64,000 nucleotides of DNA from Spisula solida (taxonomy: Eukaryota; Mollusca; Bivalvia; Venerida; Mactridae): assembly GCA_947247005.1 (NCBI GenBank), contig OX365959.1, positions 33,562,148 through 33,626,147 of the forward strand, read 5' to 3'. Numbering within the stretch: the first letter of the stretch is position 1; every line of letters starts with the position of its first letter. The position numbers and the translations under genes are program-made. The notes below the pieces were generated by a model. The model saw only the letters and a list, made by a program, of their open reading frames with translations, searched no databases and was not told the origin of the DNA. Positions 24,066 to 36,789 of the stretch are shown here, in pieces.

Positions 24066-26213
24066 TAGTCCGAGAGCCCACGGACTTTTATTGCAACGAA
24101 GGAGGCCAAAATAAGTTTGTACATATTTTGAAAAGTTGTTTCATATGCTATATGAAAACCCATTTCTTAAGTGTCACATCTGTGACTATCTACATTGTTT
24201 CATATATTTGTATCATAGGGTCTATGAAAAAAGGCATAATTTCTGAAGGGGGCGGGTATAGCTTTATGTCTAATAAAAAACGAAAACAATGTTCAATATA
24301 GAAAATTCTTGCCAGATTTAAGAGAACACATAATGGGCAATACTTAAAACATAAAAAAACATAACCTTGTAAGTATTAAGTAAATAGGGGTCAAAGGTCA
24401 ACAATACGATCAAACTCATGGAATTTATACATATGCTCCCGTATAGTTTTTTTTATTAAATTTCACATTTGCCTCCAAATTAAATGTTTTGCACATATTT
24501 TTATTCCTTTATGTATACTTAATTCAAAATGTTATACAATTACGTAAAAACATTTGACCCTTATATAGTACATTCTATGATTGTTAAGTTTTATAATGTT
24601 TCCCAATATATCTTTGACCTATATCGCAAATCTTTTCACATTCAATTTTATTTTTGTCTTGTGTCTAGACATAAACATAATCCTACCTCTCTCCCTCAGC
24701 AAATTCCATATTTTTTTCATTGACCTTTTATGGCATATAAAGGCGCAAAAACATAGATAGTCAAGGCTTTGACACTTGAGAAATTGATTTTCAGATAGGA
24801 TATGAACTATTCATTCAAAATATATGCAAACTTCGTTTGGCATCTCTCTCCGTGGGCTCTCAGACTATATACATTTGAAGTACACAGATAAGAACTTATA
24901 CCAATTTTATTGTTTTACATATTTGACCTTTGACCTATTATACATGTATAAGAGTTGAATAATTTGCCCTTTTTTCCAATGAAAGATAGAATATTCATAT
25001 TGCCTGATATGAAAACAGTATTCAATCAATGCTATTGTTACTTACCAATAGAAGCAATGGTAGGAGTAAAACATACCCTCAAAATACTGCTATATTTCTA
25101 TTGCCTCAAGTTGCACCCATATGATACAATACATGTTGTTTTGTAAAATTCGAACCTTTTCTTATCAATTGTATAACATTTTGAATTAAGTATACATAAA
25201 GGAATACAAATATGTGCAAAACATTTAATTTGGGGGAAAATGTGAAATTTGATAAAAAGTATACGGGAGTATATGTATAAATTCAATGAGTTTTATCATA
25301 TTGTTGACCTTTGACCCCTATTTACTTAATACTTACAAGTCAAGGTTATGGTCTTTTATGTTTTAAGTATTGCCCAGTATGTGTTCTCTCAAATTTGGCA
25401 AGACTTTTCCATATTGAACGTTGTTTTCGTTTTTTATTAGACATAATGCTACTCCTACCCCCTTCTGAAATTATGCCTTTTTTCATAGACCCCATTATAC
25501 AAAAATGTGAACAATGTAGGTAGTCAAAGCTTTGACACTTAAGAAATGGGTTTTCATACATCATATGAAATAACCTTTCGATATATATACACACTTCTTT
25601 TGTCCGCCTTTTAGACTGTAGGCTGCTAAAACTATGTAGTTCAGCAGTTTTACTGTTGTTACTAGGTCATTCAGCGTGGACTTTCTGCCTTTTGTTTGCT
25701 GAATCTTTTCTATTCAGTTTTTAACAATGAGACTAGGGGCGTTTAATTTTCTTGGTCGGTAGTGTGTTGGGCACTTCTTCGTTTTAAGATTTCTTACAGC
25801 TAAAGCGGGGCAATATAGTCCTTTTGCTGTGGAAACTGGGTCATTCAGCTAGTTAGTAGGTCATCCGACTATACGGGCCTTTCAACGTTTTAATACTGTT
25901 ATTTAACTTTTGAGACTAAAGGCTGCTATAACTATGTAGTTCAGGAGTTTTACTGTTGTTACTAGGTCATTCAGCGTAGGCATTCCGCCTTTTGGTTGCT
26001 GTATCTTTTCTACTGGGTCATTCAGCTAGTTATAATTTATTATACTTTTCGACAGCTTGGACTTGGGCGGATCTGCGCTTGTTTAGTTGGGCATTGTGCT
26101 TTGTGTGTTTTTAATGTTTTCCGTGCTCGGCTGGTTAAGTTGAGTGCTGCCTTCCCTGTCTGACTTAATATACACTTTTTCGTTGCAATAAAAGTCCGTG
26201 GGCTCTCGGACTA
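24066..26213. mobile_element. Foldback-type element with about 470-bp inverted arms
   Basis: Outer termini are TAGTCCGAGAGCCCACGGAC and its reverse complement (ending 26,213). Left arm (about 24,066-24,540) and right arm (about 25,145-25,612 plus 26,176-26,213) match at roughly 88-90% by eye. They could form a long hairpin around a spacer of about 600 bases. A third terminus, CCGTGGGCTCTCAGACTA, ends at 24,867, so the left half may be a complete 0.8-kb element and the whole a compound of two. TA at both ends fits a TA target. Right arm interrupted by the repeat at 25,613-26,175. Confidence 0.75.
25613..26175 (-). mobile_element. ATATTAAG dispersed repeat, copy C (reverse), with internal about 300-bp duplication
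   Basis: Inserted in the right arm of the foldback element. The uninterrupted left arm shows the pre-insertion sequence. Both junctions carry CTTTT (before AGACTGTAGG and after TTAATATACA), a plausible 5-base target duplication. Two units beginning near 25,615 and 25,915 share GTTTTACTGTTGTTACTAGG and CTATGTAGTTCAG, so the proximal region is duplicated about 300 bases apart. It ends with the shared terminus CCTGTCTGACTTAATATA. Confidence 0.75.
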
Positions 26214-26596
26214 ACATGTCGTTCTATGTCGCAGTAATGCCTTCTTATGTCGCCATCACTCTCCAAGGAGCGGTGAGAATTTTAAACGTTTTGAGGTTCT
26301 TGCCGAACTTTTCGTCTCGTACACGTATCGAAGGAATCTCGCGCATCTCGAACATATGTCGCAGAAAATTTATTATGTTTTCCTTTGTCGTTGCATTTCG
26401 CCATATAAAACAGATGTACGACATGGGAGATTGGTAGACTTCCTCGTGATATCTACTCGACCTGCGGCGAGTTCGCATGACATCACTGCGATATCTATAC
26501 AATATTCGGTTTTGTGCGACTTGTTACGAAACTGCCGAGTCTTGCACTTTATGCTAAACTCGTACAGAACTCGAAGCTCAAACTCGCCACTTTGTG

Positions 26597-27238
26597 AATT
26601 GGATTGTTTATACGATCTAGTTATTATATCGTACTAGAATATTGTATATAATATTATGACAAAATAGTCAAATTACTTAGAACTAGTACTTTTACTAGAA
26701 AATTGTGTATACATTATTTTGAACATTAAGCAATACAATTTAGCTTGCTTCGTATTTCACTGGTTGTCTAATAACAGTATAATAATGCTGTAGCTTTTAG
26801 ATAAACTAATATCTTTGCTTCTACACATTATTTCAAAATCCTGTTTTGATATTACATTTTCACCAGTTGGGATCGAATTCGAATGGGAGTGATAATGCCT
26901 GTTTCACATATTTCAAATACCACAAACATTTAATTAAAAGCCCTAAGGAAACGAAAACTAATCATCTTGCATTGAAAATTGTTGACTGAACACAAATTAC
27001 ATTTGAAAGACTTTTCCTATTATTCCAACTATATTACCTCATTTTGACAGTTTTTAATTCTCGTGTGCATGTGTTTTGTCATCAAGTCATTTTGGCTTTG
27101 TCAGCATGTGTTCCGTTATCAAGTCGTGTCGCTGACAATATTAATGTTATCTGAAGTATAGTTTTACATTCAGCCACATGTAATATCATAAGAAAACCTT
27201 TTATAGAAGATATATTTATCACAGGGAATACCACAGTT
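26597..27238. other. No feature recognised
   Basis: AT-rich DNA between the nested element and MITE copy 2. No coding signal. Confidence 0.4.
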
Positions 27239-27450
27239 CGCTGGCCTAGAATGAGAAGGTTGTAAGTGCTACTTACGTCCTTATAATCTGCGTCATACTT
27301 GACGCTTTTTAGCCTTTTTTCATTAAAATCGGAACAGGCCACGTTGACCAAAGTGAAGTTGGAAAAGCTTGTGTTCCATAAGTAAGTAGTAGTTTCAGAC
27401 AGTTGTATCTTGTTTTCTCAAAATATCGATTTTCTCATTCTAAGCCAGCG
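27239..27450 (+). mobile_element. MITE, CGCTGGCTTAGAAT family, copy 2
   Basis: Left CGCTGGCCTAGAATGAGAAG; right end CTCATTCTAAGCCAGCG. Interior ATTAAAATCGGAACAGGCCA and CAAAATATCGATTTT match copy 1 at 14.1 kb. The right arm has lost the inner GTACTTACGACC segment. Confidence 0.85.
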
Positions 27451-29534
27451 ATTTGCAAACGGCAGTAACTTCCTGCTCAATCAATCTACATTCAAGACAT
27501 TTTAAAAATACTATAATAATAATATGAACTAATGCACAGCATATTTTTAGCGGACTATGTCAGTTGTCCTACATTATTTGTAACATGGTCATCTAGTACT
27601 GGATTTTTTGGTGATACATAACTTCACAATAAATTGTTTGGTTACGAAGTTACGAATCTGGAGCAAGCCGTTTCCAAAAGGCGCTACCGAGCGCTTTCCT
27701 ACGTCTATGCAACATATCGAAGCGGTTCGTTGCACAAGAAAGCGCTCGATACGAAACATTGGGTACAAAGTAACGAAAGACGATACAAACCTGCTTTCGT
27801 TTGTCAGTCCGAATGAACATTTGTCAGCCCGATCAAAATGAAAATATACCTGTCTGTGGATAATACACGTTTTTCAATTTGTTTAATTCTAGGTCTACTT
27901 AATTCAGGGGTAACTAATTTAAAAATGAATAATTAGATATAAACACAGATAACAGCTGATTTCAAATAGGCCTTATTTGATATTTTACCTTTTTTATGGG
28001 TTGCATGAGCATACCAGATAGTACTTTTGTTCAAAAGAAAAGGCTATTTTCATTTCAATTAATCATATTACGATTAAATATCAAACATCTTTAATCTTAA
28101 TCACCTTTTTTTTGTTAAATAAACCCTGCAAATCGTCACAACATAAAAGAGTTTTAGACGTAAAATTACGGGTTTTATTGTATCCAATAACGACAACAAC
28201 AACATGTAATTAGTTTTCGCGACCTTTATCCCGCGAATATTTTTTGACGATTTTGGAGGGATTTTTTATTACATCTCGGCGAGGAATTACGAAAATGCAT
28301 TTGTTTTTCTTTCCTTACAATAACCTACAACTACGATGTGGATTATCACCGTCCGGTCCAGATACGTAAATACCCGAAACGGACTTTAATTAATTGGATT
28401 GCAAACTTTGCGATGGGAAATAACCGAAACATGTGTCTTTTTTATTAGATTTTCTTAAGATTGGTTGATATTTCGCGCATGTGAACGATTCCCGCTCGAC
28501 TTACTTCGTTATCTCAGAGTATTCATGTGTCTCATAACAGTTTGTAGCATCGTTTATGCACTGAAAATGTTAAAATTTCCTTCCGAAGCGGGCAAAAAAA
28601 TGGCTGCCTTTTTTGTTTCCAAACATTTAGGAAATAGCCCTCCCCATATAAAAGATTGGTTGCACAGCAACCATGGAAGACTGATAATTATTATCTTTTC
28701 GTTTCAAGACAGGGGCCTACGCTAGTTTTTGGAATATTTTTTAACATCATTAAAAAATAAAAGAAAATTTATGAGCTGCCGAATATCGCATCTTAAATTT
28801 TTTTGTTATTCTATTGGCAGCCATTTTCTAGTATCTTTGCTTTAGTGCGGGATTTTAACACAAATTTTTAGATCCATTAGTGAATTCAAACTCTGACCAA
28901 ACCACGTGCACAGGTGTTACCATAAACCGGATATTATCCGTTGGGCTTCGTCCAACGTATAGTCCGCTATAATTAAAATATGGAATAATTAAAATGTGGA
29001 TTAACATCACTGATTACTGGTTTACTTCAATTATAAAAACGTACACACAGAAATTCCATCTGAAAGCATTACATCAAATATGTTTGCGTACCCAGTGCCT
29101 TTTGTATTTGGTCTCTTTACTACACTTGCGGTGGTTTTGTCACACATACTGCAAGTCACCTGTTTGGTAGAGGAAGACAAATGTACCCATTCTATCGATG
29201 TTGTGGACATAGTTTGAATCATTGACATGTTGTAAGACCTTGCTGATTCAAATCAAGAACACGTTTGAGTCATTAGTGTTCCGCCACGTTGGTATGAAGG
29301 CAGTGTGTTTCTATAAATGGTACTTCCTGTTTCACTCTTTAATTCAATCTTTTTACAAATATTCCGAAAGTTGCGAAGCACATGTTATTAACTTACGTAC
29401 TTGCATGTTATTCCTAATGTTACACCGTACATCAATAACATTTCAATTAAACAAATTGTTGTTGTAACCGATTCCGCTCATTACATTTTTCCAATACACA
29501 AACCAAAGTAAATGCAAATACTAGGAGATCATAT
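27451..29534. other. No gene recognised; short hairpin near 28,945
   Basis: AT-rich with stops throughout. CGTTGGGCTTCGTCCAACG (28,941-28,959) is a short perfect-stem hairpin. A frame at 27,634-27,816 looks mildly protein-like but has no recognised domain. Confidence 0.4.
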
Positions 29535-29758
29535 CGCTGATTTAGAAAAATAAGTTCGTGAGTAAACTAGAACAGAAACGGTCTGAAAACTACTCTTTTC
29601 TTTGCGGATACATTTTTCTACTTCAGTTTTGTCAACATGATCTTTACCAATTGTCATGAAAATAGGTTTACACGATGTGCCTTGCAATGCATCATTCCAA
29701 AATGTATGGACTTATATGGTCGTAAGTAGCATTTGCGACGTTAATCGTCTAAGCCAGT
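29535..29758 (-). mobile_element. MITE, CGCTGGCTTAGAAT family, copy 3 (reverse, degraded)
   Basis: Reverse orientation: the end at 29,758 reads CACTGGCTTAGACG when reverse-complemented, followed by ACTTACGACCATATAAG and CTATTTTCATGACAATTGG. The other end is CGCTGATTTAGAAAAATAAG. More diverged than copies 1 and 2. Confidence 0.7.
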
Positions 29759-29945
29759 GATATACGTACACACGAACTAGAATATAGAATTATATTTATA
29801 ACTGACTGATTAGCGTGAGACAATTTGACATATCTAGACAATATTTCACCGGAGCGGCGTGATATGATGCGTTGTTTCTTCGTATATTCATGCTGAGAGA
29901 AGTATTTCCACGGATGAATAAGGCTTTGATAAATAAAGCGCGGGG

Positions 29946-29972
29946 ATATATATATATATATATATATATATT
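29946..29972 (+). repeat. (TA)n microsatellite
   Basis: About 13 uninterrupted TA dinucleotides. Confidence 0.95.
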
Positions 29973-31443
29973 ATCTGTGCCGTCTGTCTGGTGGTTGTAA
30001 GGATATGTCATTGCAGATTTGGAGCATTCTATTGTTGGTCGAGACGTGCATTGTTGGGTGCCAGTAGTCAGTCTAAATGAATACCTTCCACTTGCATAGA
30101 TCTGTAGTTTGATTAACTTATTTCACAGCAACAGAAAACTGCTGATGGTAAAGCTATGTAATGCACATACACATACATATAGATGCTTCGTTCAAATTGG
30201 TTTTAATTTGCTAATGCAAGACAAATTGTACTTTGTGTTGTTTTGCAGAGGAACAAAGGGAGTATTTTGAAATATGTCTTAAACAGGCAAATGTTGTACT
30301 ATTCCACTCAGTCGTATTCATATTGCATAAATTTGTATGAAACAAGATCCTTGAGGAAGAACGCATTAGTTTGGTAACCTGTGAATGCTAAGCATGTCTA
30401 AAACTGAAATGGTTTTGAAATACGGTGAAAAACTCTAGCACACACTGTAATGCTTCTTGAGTTTATTCTCGTAGGAGTTATTCCTCTTGCAATGCTTTAG
30501 CATTTCAAAATAAGCGTTCTTTAAAAAATTAACATGCATCTGTACAAACAATGTGTGAAGGAATAAATAAGTAATGTAAAATCAATGACGTGTATTGAAA
30601 ATTATAATTACCAACTGGTTTTGTAAATCATTGTAAAACGAAGACTTCAATTACAGTGATAGAATTTAATGTCGAAATTTAACAAGAGTGTTATTGGTGG
30701 TGATTTTGTACCAGAAACGAACCGGACATCGTGTCACAAAACTGATAGTGAAAATCCAAAAGCTTATTAAATATTCCGTTTTGTTGTTCTCGCAGCAAAT
30801 GCACGAGTGATAAACTAACAGGTAGAATTTGCCTTGTCAATATAAGAGGGGTATTCAAATTTGAATTCAATAAATCTTTGATAGATTTTATTGAAAAATG
30901 TTTTGTTCCCCTTGAATAATGGTAATACAATCGCATTTTAAAAACAGATTGTCCTACTGACATATCTGTTGAAGGTGAATACTGCGAGGAGAACAAAACA
31001 TGTTTTCACTAAAATACATTTGTATAGGCTTAGTAGCATTCCAATTTGGCGATCACTCGTATGTGTATGGTACAGACTAGATACTAACATGTTTTATGGG
31101 GTAAAAATAACAACACTACGTAATTTGCATGAAATTAGCAATCTCACAGACGATAACAATTTCATTATTATCACATAACCTGTGGTCCAGGAGTGCCGTA
31201 AAGCCGTGACGTAAATATCGTTCGGCACTCACAGACCGTGCAATAAATGTTTAAATTAGCTTAACGTGACGTTAGCCAATCCATGCACTGATCCGTCACT
31301 GACGTCAGAATAATATCAACGTCACCATGACGTTGCGCTCATTGTACCGCTAAAGTTTGGCTGAAACATATGCAGCGAACATCATCCTTCTGAACAACAT
31401 TGAGCGTTTTCTAAGGTTATGTGATAAATAGAATCTTACATTC
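29973..31443. other. No gene recognised
   Basis: AT-rich. A 101-codon minus-strand frame (30,691-30,996) shows no domain. 31,190-31,335 is GC-richer with repeated GTGACGT/TGACGTCAG motifs but no other structure. Confidence 0.35.
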
Positions 31444-31561
31444 GTGCTCATTACATACGAGTTTTATTAAACTCGTCAACAAAAACAATATGACTACCGG
31501 CAAAGTCTCGTGTCATATCATTTTGTCCACTCGTTTAATAAAACTCGTATGTAATGAGCAC
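31444..31561. mobile_element. 118-bp palindromic MITE-like hairpin
   Basis: GTGCTCATTACATACGAG continuing through TTTTATTAAAC (29 bases) is repeated exactly in reverse complement at the right end. Each arm contains the palindrome GAGTTTTATTAAACTC. A spacer of about 55 bases separates the arms. No target duplication seen. Confidence 0.8.
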
Positions 31562-32234
31562 TCATGCAATGCAAGATCCTCTATATGTGGTACATCTTGA
31601 AAGAAATGGTGTTTGCACTGGGTCCCGCGTGTTTACAGTATGGTCGGACAGGGACGACATCCCTCGACAGAAACAGTGGAACACGAAAGGCAGCACAGAC
31701 ATGAACACACAAAGCAGTGGTATGTATAGTAAACTCCCTCAAAACCGGACCCTGTTTGGACCGGGCCAAAAGTCCAGTTTTATGGGAGTTCCGGTTTTCT
31801 GGAAGATGTGTATAATGTACACTTTGATATGTTTTCATAGGGACACGGAAATAGATACATGAGAACTATTTTGTGTGGAATTGTTTCAAATTGCAATTAT
31901 TATATAGTTGTTGACGGTGTAAATGTAAAATCAGTTTAAGAATGATTTGAATCACATTTCTAATGTTCATGATTACTCGAATTACTAATTTTTCGTCGAT
32001 TATTTCAAATTTGTCAATGACATAGACTGTGCAAGCCTACAAACCCCGAATTGCAATTCTAAAATAAATATGATCTAGTGCAGTGTATGTTGTAATTAAA
32101 GCTAGTTAATATGTTCAGCTCTTTTTATTTAAATACAGTTTTTACAATACCCACCTCAACAACAAAATATCAAAACGAAAGGATCGTTGTTCTATTATGT
32201 ACATATTTAGTAATTATTTAACATCACCAATAGT
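31562..32234. other. CCGG-rich transposon-end-like sequence and AT-rich DNA
   Basis: 31,724-31,805 (AGTAAACTCCCTCAAAACCG, then GGACCGGGCCAAAAGTCC and GGGAGTTCCGGTTTTCTGG) resembles the terminal repeats of pogo/Tigger-like transposons from memory. A related block, CCGGAATTCTGGGAGTCCGG, occurs at 32,485-32,515 and, as part of the duplicon, at 39,757. No opposite terminus or transposase seen. Confidence 0.35.
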
Positions 32235-33542
32235 ACTTGGCAAATTTTTACTATTATTTGTTTGCATAGTATTTCTCATGCCTGTGCTTATGGCATGTGA
32301 CTCCTTTAAAATAGTAAACAATATAAATCAAAACTTGTTGATAACACCTTTTATTATGAAACCATCTTTTAACTAACAATTCACAATGTGACATGTGTCA
32401 CTTTCATTATATTAAATGTACATGTCCAGTATTTCGAAAGTAATTATAGTTGAATATTTTGTCAGCGGACCCAAAATGCCGTCCGGTATCCGGAATTCTG
32501 GGAGTCCGGTATTGTGGAAGCTTTTTTAGTTGACTTAATAAATGTATTTAGTTATCGTTAACGGATGCCGCCAATGTGAAAATGATAAATTTCTTAAATG
32601 TTGATGGGGTTCAGTGGAGTATATCGAAACAACAAAATGTATTTTTGTAAGTTTTTATTTATTATTGAAGTACACTGTCTAATGATTGTATACAGTATAT
32701 AAAACATTGTCCAATAAGTACTTGAGAGTATGGCTGAAAGCGGGGCCAATTTCATGTCATCGTGACTCTATCCCTTTAATAATCAGAAACCGTAAGTACA
32801 AGTCACAATGGCAAACACACTACGGTGTCATGCTGCATGTAATTAAATGAGTTGCAGTATGTGATTCTAAATCATTATACATGCACGTGGTTATATGTAC
32901 ATGAATCATAATGAACACGACTCATCATACGCACCACTAACCACATCTAATCAACACTGCACGTTACGGGAATAAATCGCATTCAAAGAGATTACTTGTC
33001 GTCGGTTTTCAGCATTATGTCATGTTTTGGTTTTTCTTCTCAGCAAATATTCGACTTCTAGTTGTATCGGTGTTTGACCATTAAGATCTAGAAAGACAAT
33101 GCAAGCGGCTTTGCTAGAAAATCCCCTTTCAATATGACAAATTAGGGCTTACAATTTTCTTAATCCCTCTCTCGTCATGTACTAGCTTTGCCTTTCACAT
33201 TGGTTGCGTGTATTGTGATGGTTTTGTTCGACTTGTTGATGCTTTAATGATCGGACGTTTTACCGCATTTACTTCCAAAAAACACATCCTTGAATGACAG
33301 ACACTAGACAGGAAGACACACAGCAGCCAACAGCAAAGCGGGCCTCACCAATCGGTTATATTAAAACGAACCCTTATCAAGGCAAATAATTCAACGCATG
33401 CTAGTGAGTAAGAACAGTTATATGTATAAACACTCCGTAATTGTAAGTTGTTATGTATGCAAAAACAGACGAACTTAGTAACTATGTAATTTTATGCTCC
33501 ATTTTAGCACATAATTTTATTTAATGACTGCTACAGTACCAT

Positions 33543-34982
33543 TAGTCTGGTTCCCAATCTTTACAATCTACGCAGTAAAGGTCTGGTGTCATCTAAATAA
33601 CATAGCGGCCGATGGTAAGATTCAAAATGGCGGAAGTATATTGTTGTATATAGTAAACTTATTATTTTTACAAATACATAATGTTGTGTGGATGTCGTTC
33701 CCACAAAACCTTGTATTTAGATAGAATAAAATGTGATCTTCATTGGAGATAGTTATTATTGGTACGACACCACTGATATGCACTAAAATTCGTTAATAAA
33801 AATAATGAAAAAACTTGTATAGCAATTCACATAGTACATATAAATTACAAATAATACTGTGTGCCCATTTAGCTCAATCGGTTGACCATCGAGCCTGTAT
33901 TGGCTGTGTTTTACCTATATATATTTACATTTTTATGGCCTTCAGTTGTTTTGCTATATTCCCGTTTTCAAAAAATATTTCATTGCAGTGTCATATTTCT
34001 TAAGGTATCAGAGTATAATATACAGTGAGATTAAGCATGTTTTTTTTCAAAAACATTTTATTCTTAGAATTGAAATGTGTTGGGGTACAGTAAGTATAGT
34101 ATAATAATGATGCCCTATATTCACCCTTGAAGTTAAACAAAAAATAAATATCAGTAAAGTGAATTTATTGAAGCATGACTGCACTTTCATTGCAAATCTT
34201 GCTCGTTTACAAACAAAGTCAACTTAACATTAAGAGTCAAAGTTTGTTGTTGGCGACATAGTCAATAGTATTACGAGCAAACTCTTACAAAGAATTAATT
34301 ATAAAACATATTTACGAACCTGTATCTTGCAAAACTTCAATGACCTTTCAAACCGAAAGTAAAACTATGGCAATGTTTCTCGAATATCTTTTTCAGTCAA
34401 AAAGTAAAAACGAGTTGGTTCCCTGGAGTTATAATATAAGCATGGTATGAGTTTTGGCTCGTGTCATTTGCCAATTTGTGTGTCTAGGAACGAGTACTGA
34501 AAGGTACACACATTCTAGGAAACAAGCTATTTTAAAAGGATGGCCCTTTTCTAACGAGCCGTTGGTATGATGTTACAGTGATAGTATACATACAATACCA
34601 GTCTGTCTGCTGGAGCCCTTTTATTTTCTCCAAAAAAAATTCATGTTTACCACACCCCTCTTTTGTTTTCACCCCACGCCCTTAAAACAAAAGTATAAAT
34701 TCATGGCAAATAATTATTTTTTGGAAAAAAGTATGAGGTCCATGTGGTGTCGTTTTTATAAAACCTGTTTAGTTGGAAAGGTAATACATGTTCAAGTGAT
34801 GTACGAAAGTTTTATCGAAACGACACCAAAAGCACATACGTTTTGGGGAGATTATTTAAAAATGCCTGTATAAACTAATGTACATCCGCCATCTTGTTTT
34901 ACCAGTAGTATACTCCATTTTAATTGGATGATTCCGGACCTAATCCAATGAAATGTAAGATTGGGGAACGAGAACCAGACTA
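33543..34982 (+). mobile_element. 1,440-bp TIR element in duplicon copy 1
   Basis: Ends TAGTCTGGTTCCCAATCTT and, in reverse, TAGTCTGGTTCTCGTTCCCC. Diverged copy 3 of the duplicon runs straight from the sequence before 33,530 to the sequence after 34,990 (at about 51,470), so it is an empty or deleted site. CAT at both junctions may be a 3-base target duplication. A tRNA A-box-like TTAGCTCAATCGGTTGACCA lies at 33,869. No transposase frame. Confidence 0.7.
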
Positions 34983-35485
34983 CATTTGTAACTCTTTATT
35001 TTTTGAGACTCGTATTTTGCGAATAATCATTGGTCGCCAACATCCTAAAACAAGAAATTGCTTCATTATTTCCTATCTGTAAGAGTAATAAGTGATAAGC
35101 AGATCGAGCATATCTTTTTTTAGTACGCACTTTATTGCTCCCTCCGTCATTAATCTAATAAAATTAATATCTTTGTACTCATAAAGCATTTGTTCAGTCG
35201 TCGTCTCTGGCTGTATGGCAGTCATTGCTTCAATTATGTCTTACGCGATATTCGTAGCAAGACTCCTAGGAGAATAATTTCTCTCTCGACCTTCGATTAC
35301 CAGACACTAATCAAATAACATATATACTGGTGGCATCGTTTGTCTCAAGTCATGTTGCAATATAACACAAGGAAATGTATAACGGCGGTCGCTGTAGTCA
35401 ATATCTGAGAAGAATAATGTAACTATATGTACTGGTTTTGTGGCTTCACAAGAGACAGGGAGTTTCTTAATTCTATTAACTATTC

Positions 35486-35842
35486 TACTAAATGTATGTT
35501 GGTATATGGTGAATAAGCTTTCATCAACTGTACTTCTAATATAATGTTGGCATATGGTAAATAAGCTTTTATCAACTGTACTACTAAATTTATGTTGACA
35601 TATGGTGAATCAACTATACTATACTAAATTCATGTTGGCATATGGTAAATAAGCTTTTATCAACTGTACTACTAAATTTATGTTGACATATGGTGAATCA
35701 ACTATACTATACTAAATTCATGTTGGCATATGGTGAATAAGCTTTTATCAACTGTACTACTAAATTCATATTGGCATATGGTGAATAAGCTTTTATCAAC
35801 TGTACTACTAAATTCATGTTGGCATATGGTAAATAAGCTTTT
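35486..35842 (+). repeat. Tandem repeat, 42-48-bp units, eight units (copy 1)
   Basis: Units CTACTAAATTCATGTTGGCA, then TATGGTGAATAAGC, begin near 35486, 35532, 35581, 35623, 35669, 35711, 35758 and 35806, followed by (TGAG)n. Copy 3 of the duplicon has a single unit (51,955-51,988), so the array expanded after that copy diverged and before copies 1 and 2 separated. Confidence 0.85.
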
Positions 35843-36226
35843 GTGAGTGAGTGAGTGAGGCTACACATATGGTTTCCCAATCTTACTTGTGTGCCTCAAT
35901 TGTAATATATTTTAACTGCTTGACATCTGTGATTTCATTAAAATTGCCTAATTAACCCATTGCCTCTTACTTATCAGTAACAATTGCGTCACTATAATAC
36001 AAAATAGCAAACACAAATAAACAACGATATTGGAAACTTTATTGAGGCATTCAGCATGTTCATAATTACATGCCTGTTTTTCTTCTCATTTTACAATGAG
36101 CAATTATTGTTTGAGAAATTGTGCATTCAAAAACCTAGCAGTTTTAAATTAACTGCAAATTTTATTTCTACTGCAAATTCTCAGGCATAACCGAGATAAA
36201 ATGCAATAAAGGTGATTGCAAAAAGA

Positions 36227-36603
36227 TTATATTAAGTCAGACAGGGAAGGCAGCACTCAACCCAACCAGCCGAGCACAGAAAACACACAAAACTCAATGC
36301 CAGAACTTAAATCCAGATACAAACCCATATTATAATAATTAAACAAAATACGAAACTACCGGTAGTAGCACCACCCAATAGAAACCGCGGGACACGCGAG
36401 AACAAAAAGGCACAGATAATATACAACTTCACTCGAAAAGGCGCGGAACATTACCATCATAAAAAACTAGCACAGGAACATGTAATACAAAACAGGGCAT
36501 CCAATCCCGAAAGACTGCTGCTGAAGTCAGTCAAACTAAAACGGAACAAGAGCCAGTTGATAAGAAATTAACAACCGGACAACACACACACCACAAGGAC
36601 AAT
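36227..36603 (+). mobile_element. ATATTAAG dispersed repeat, copy D
   Basis: Starts TATATTAAGTCAGACAGGG. After about 80 bases it jumps to the distal part of the family (GATCCAGATACAAACCC and onward, equivalent to 4,430-4,720), lacking the middle of copy A. Confidence 0.8.
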
Positions 36604-36789
36604 GTAAAACATGAAACATTATATAAAATACGTCCATCGAGTAACACAGAAAGTACTCAATGACCTATCAGAAGTCAGAGCAACAAGAGAGCAAAACATT
36701 TAAGGGTACGACAAGACAATGTAACAGACATGAATCAATGCTAGCCGTCCACAAAGGCTTGAGGTTAGGCATATCATAGAGTCTGTATA

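Larger units (their letters stand above)
23984..26596. mobile_element. Outer element of a three-level nest (CACAGTGGCGAGTT ends)
   Basis: Left end CACAGTGGCGAGTTG; the right end in reverse is CACAAAGTGGCGAGTT. Further inward similarity follows (CTACGAGTT / CTTCGAGTT). The CAGTGGCG-like start recalls hAT termini, but no matching 8-base target duplication was found. Only about 80 bases of left and 380 bases of right outer sequence remain, because the 24,066-26,213 element sits inside. The right part is GC-richer (26,220-26,590) and its frames look non-coding. Confidence 0.5.

Noticed and set aside
33869..33900. tRNA gene from TTAGCTCAATCGGTTGACCA
   Set aside because: Only an A-box-like stretch; no B box or cloverleaf follows.
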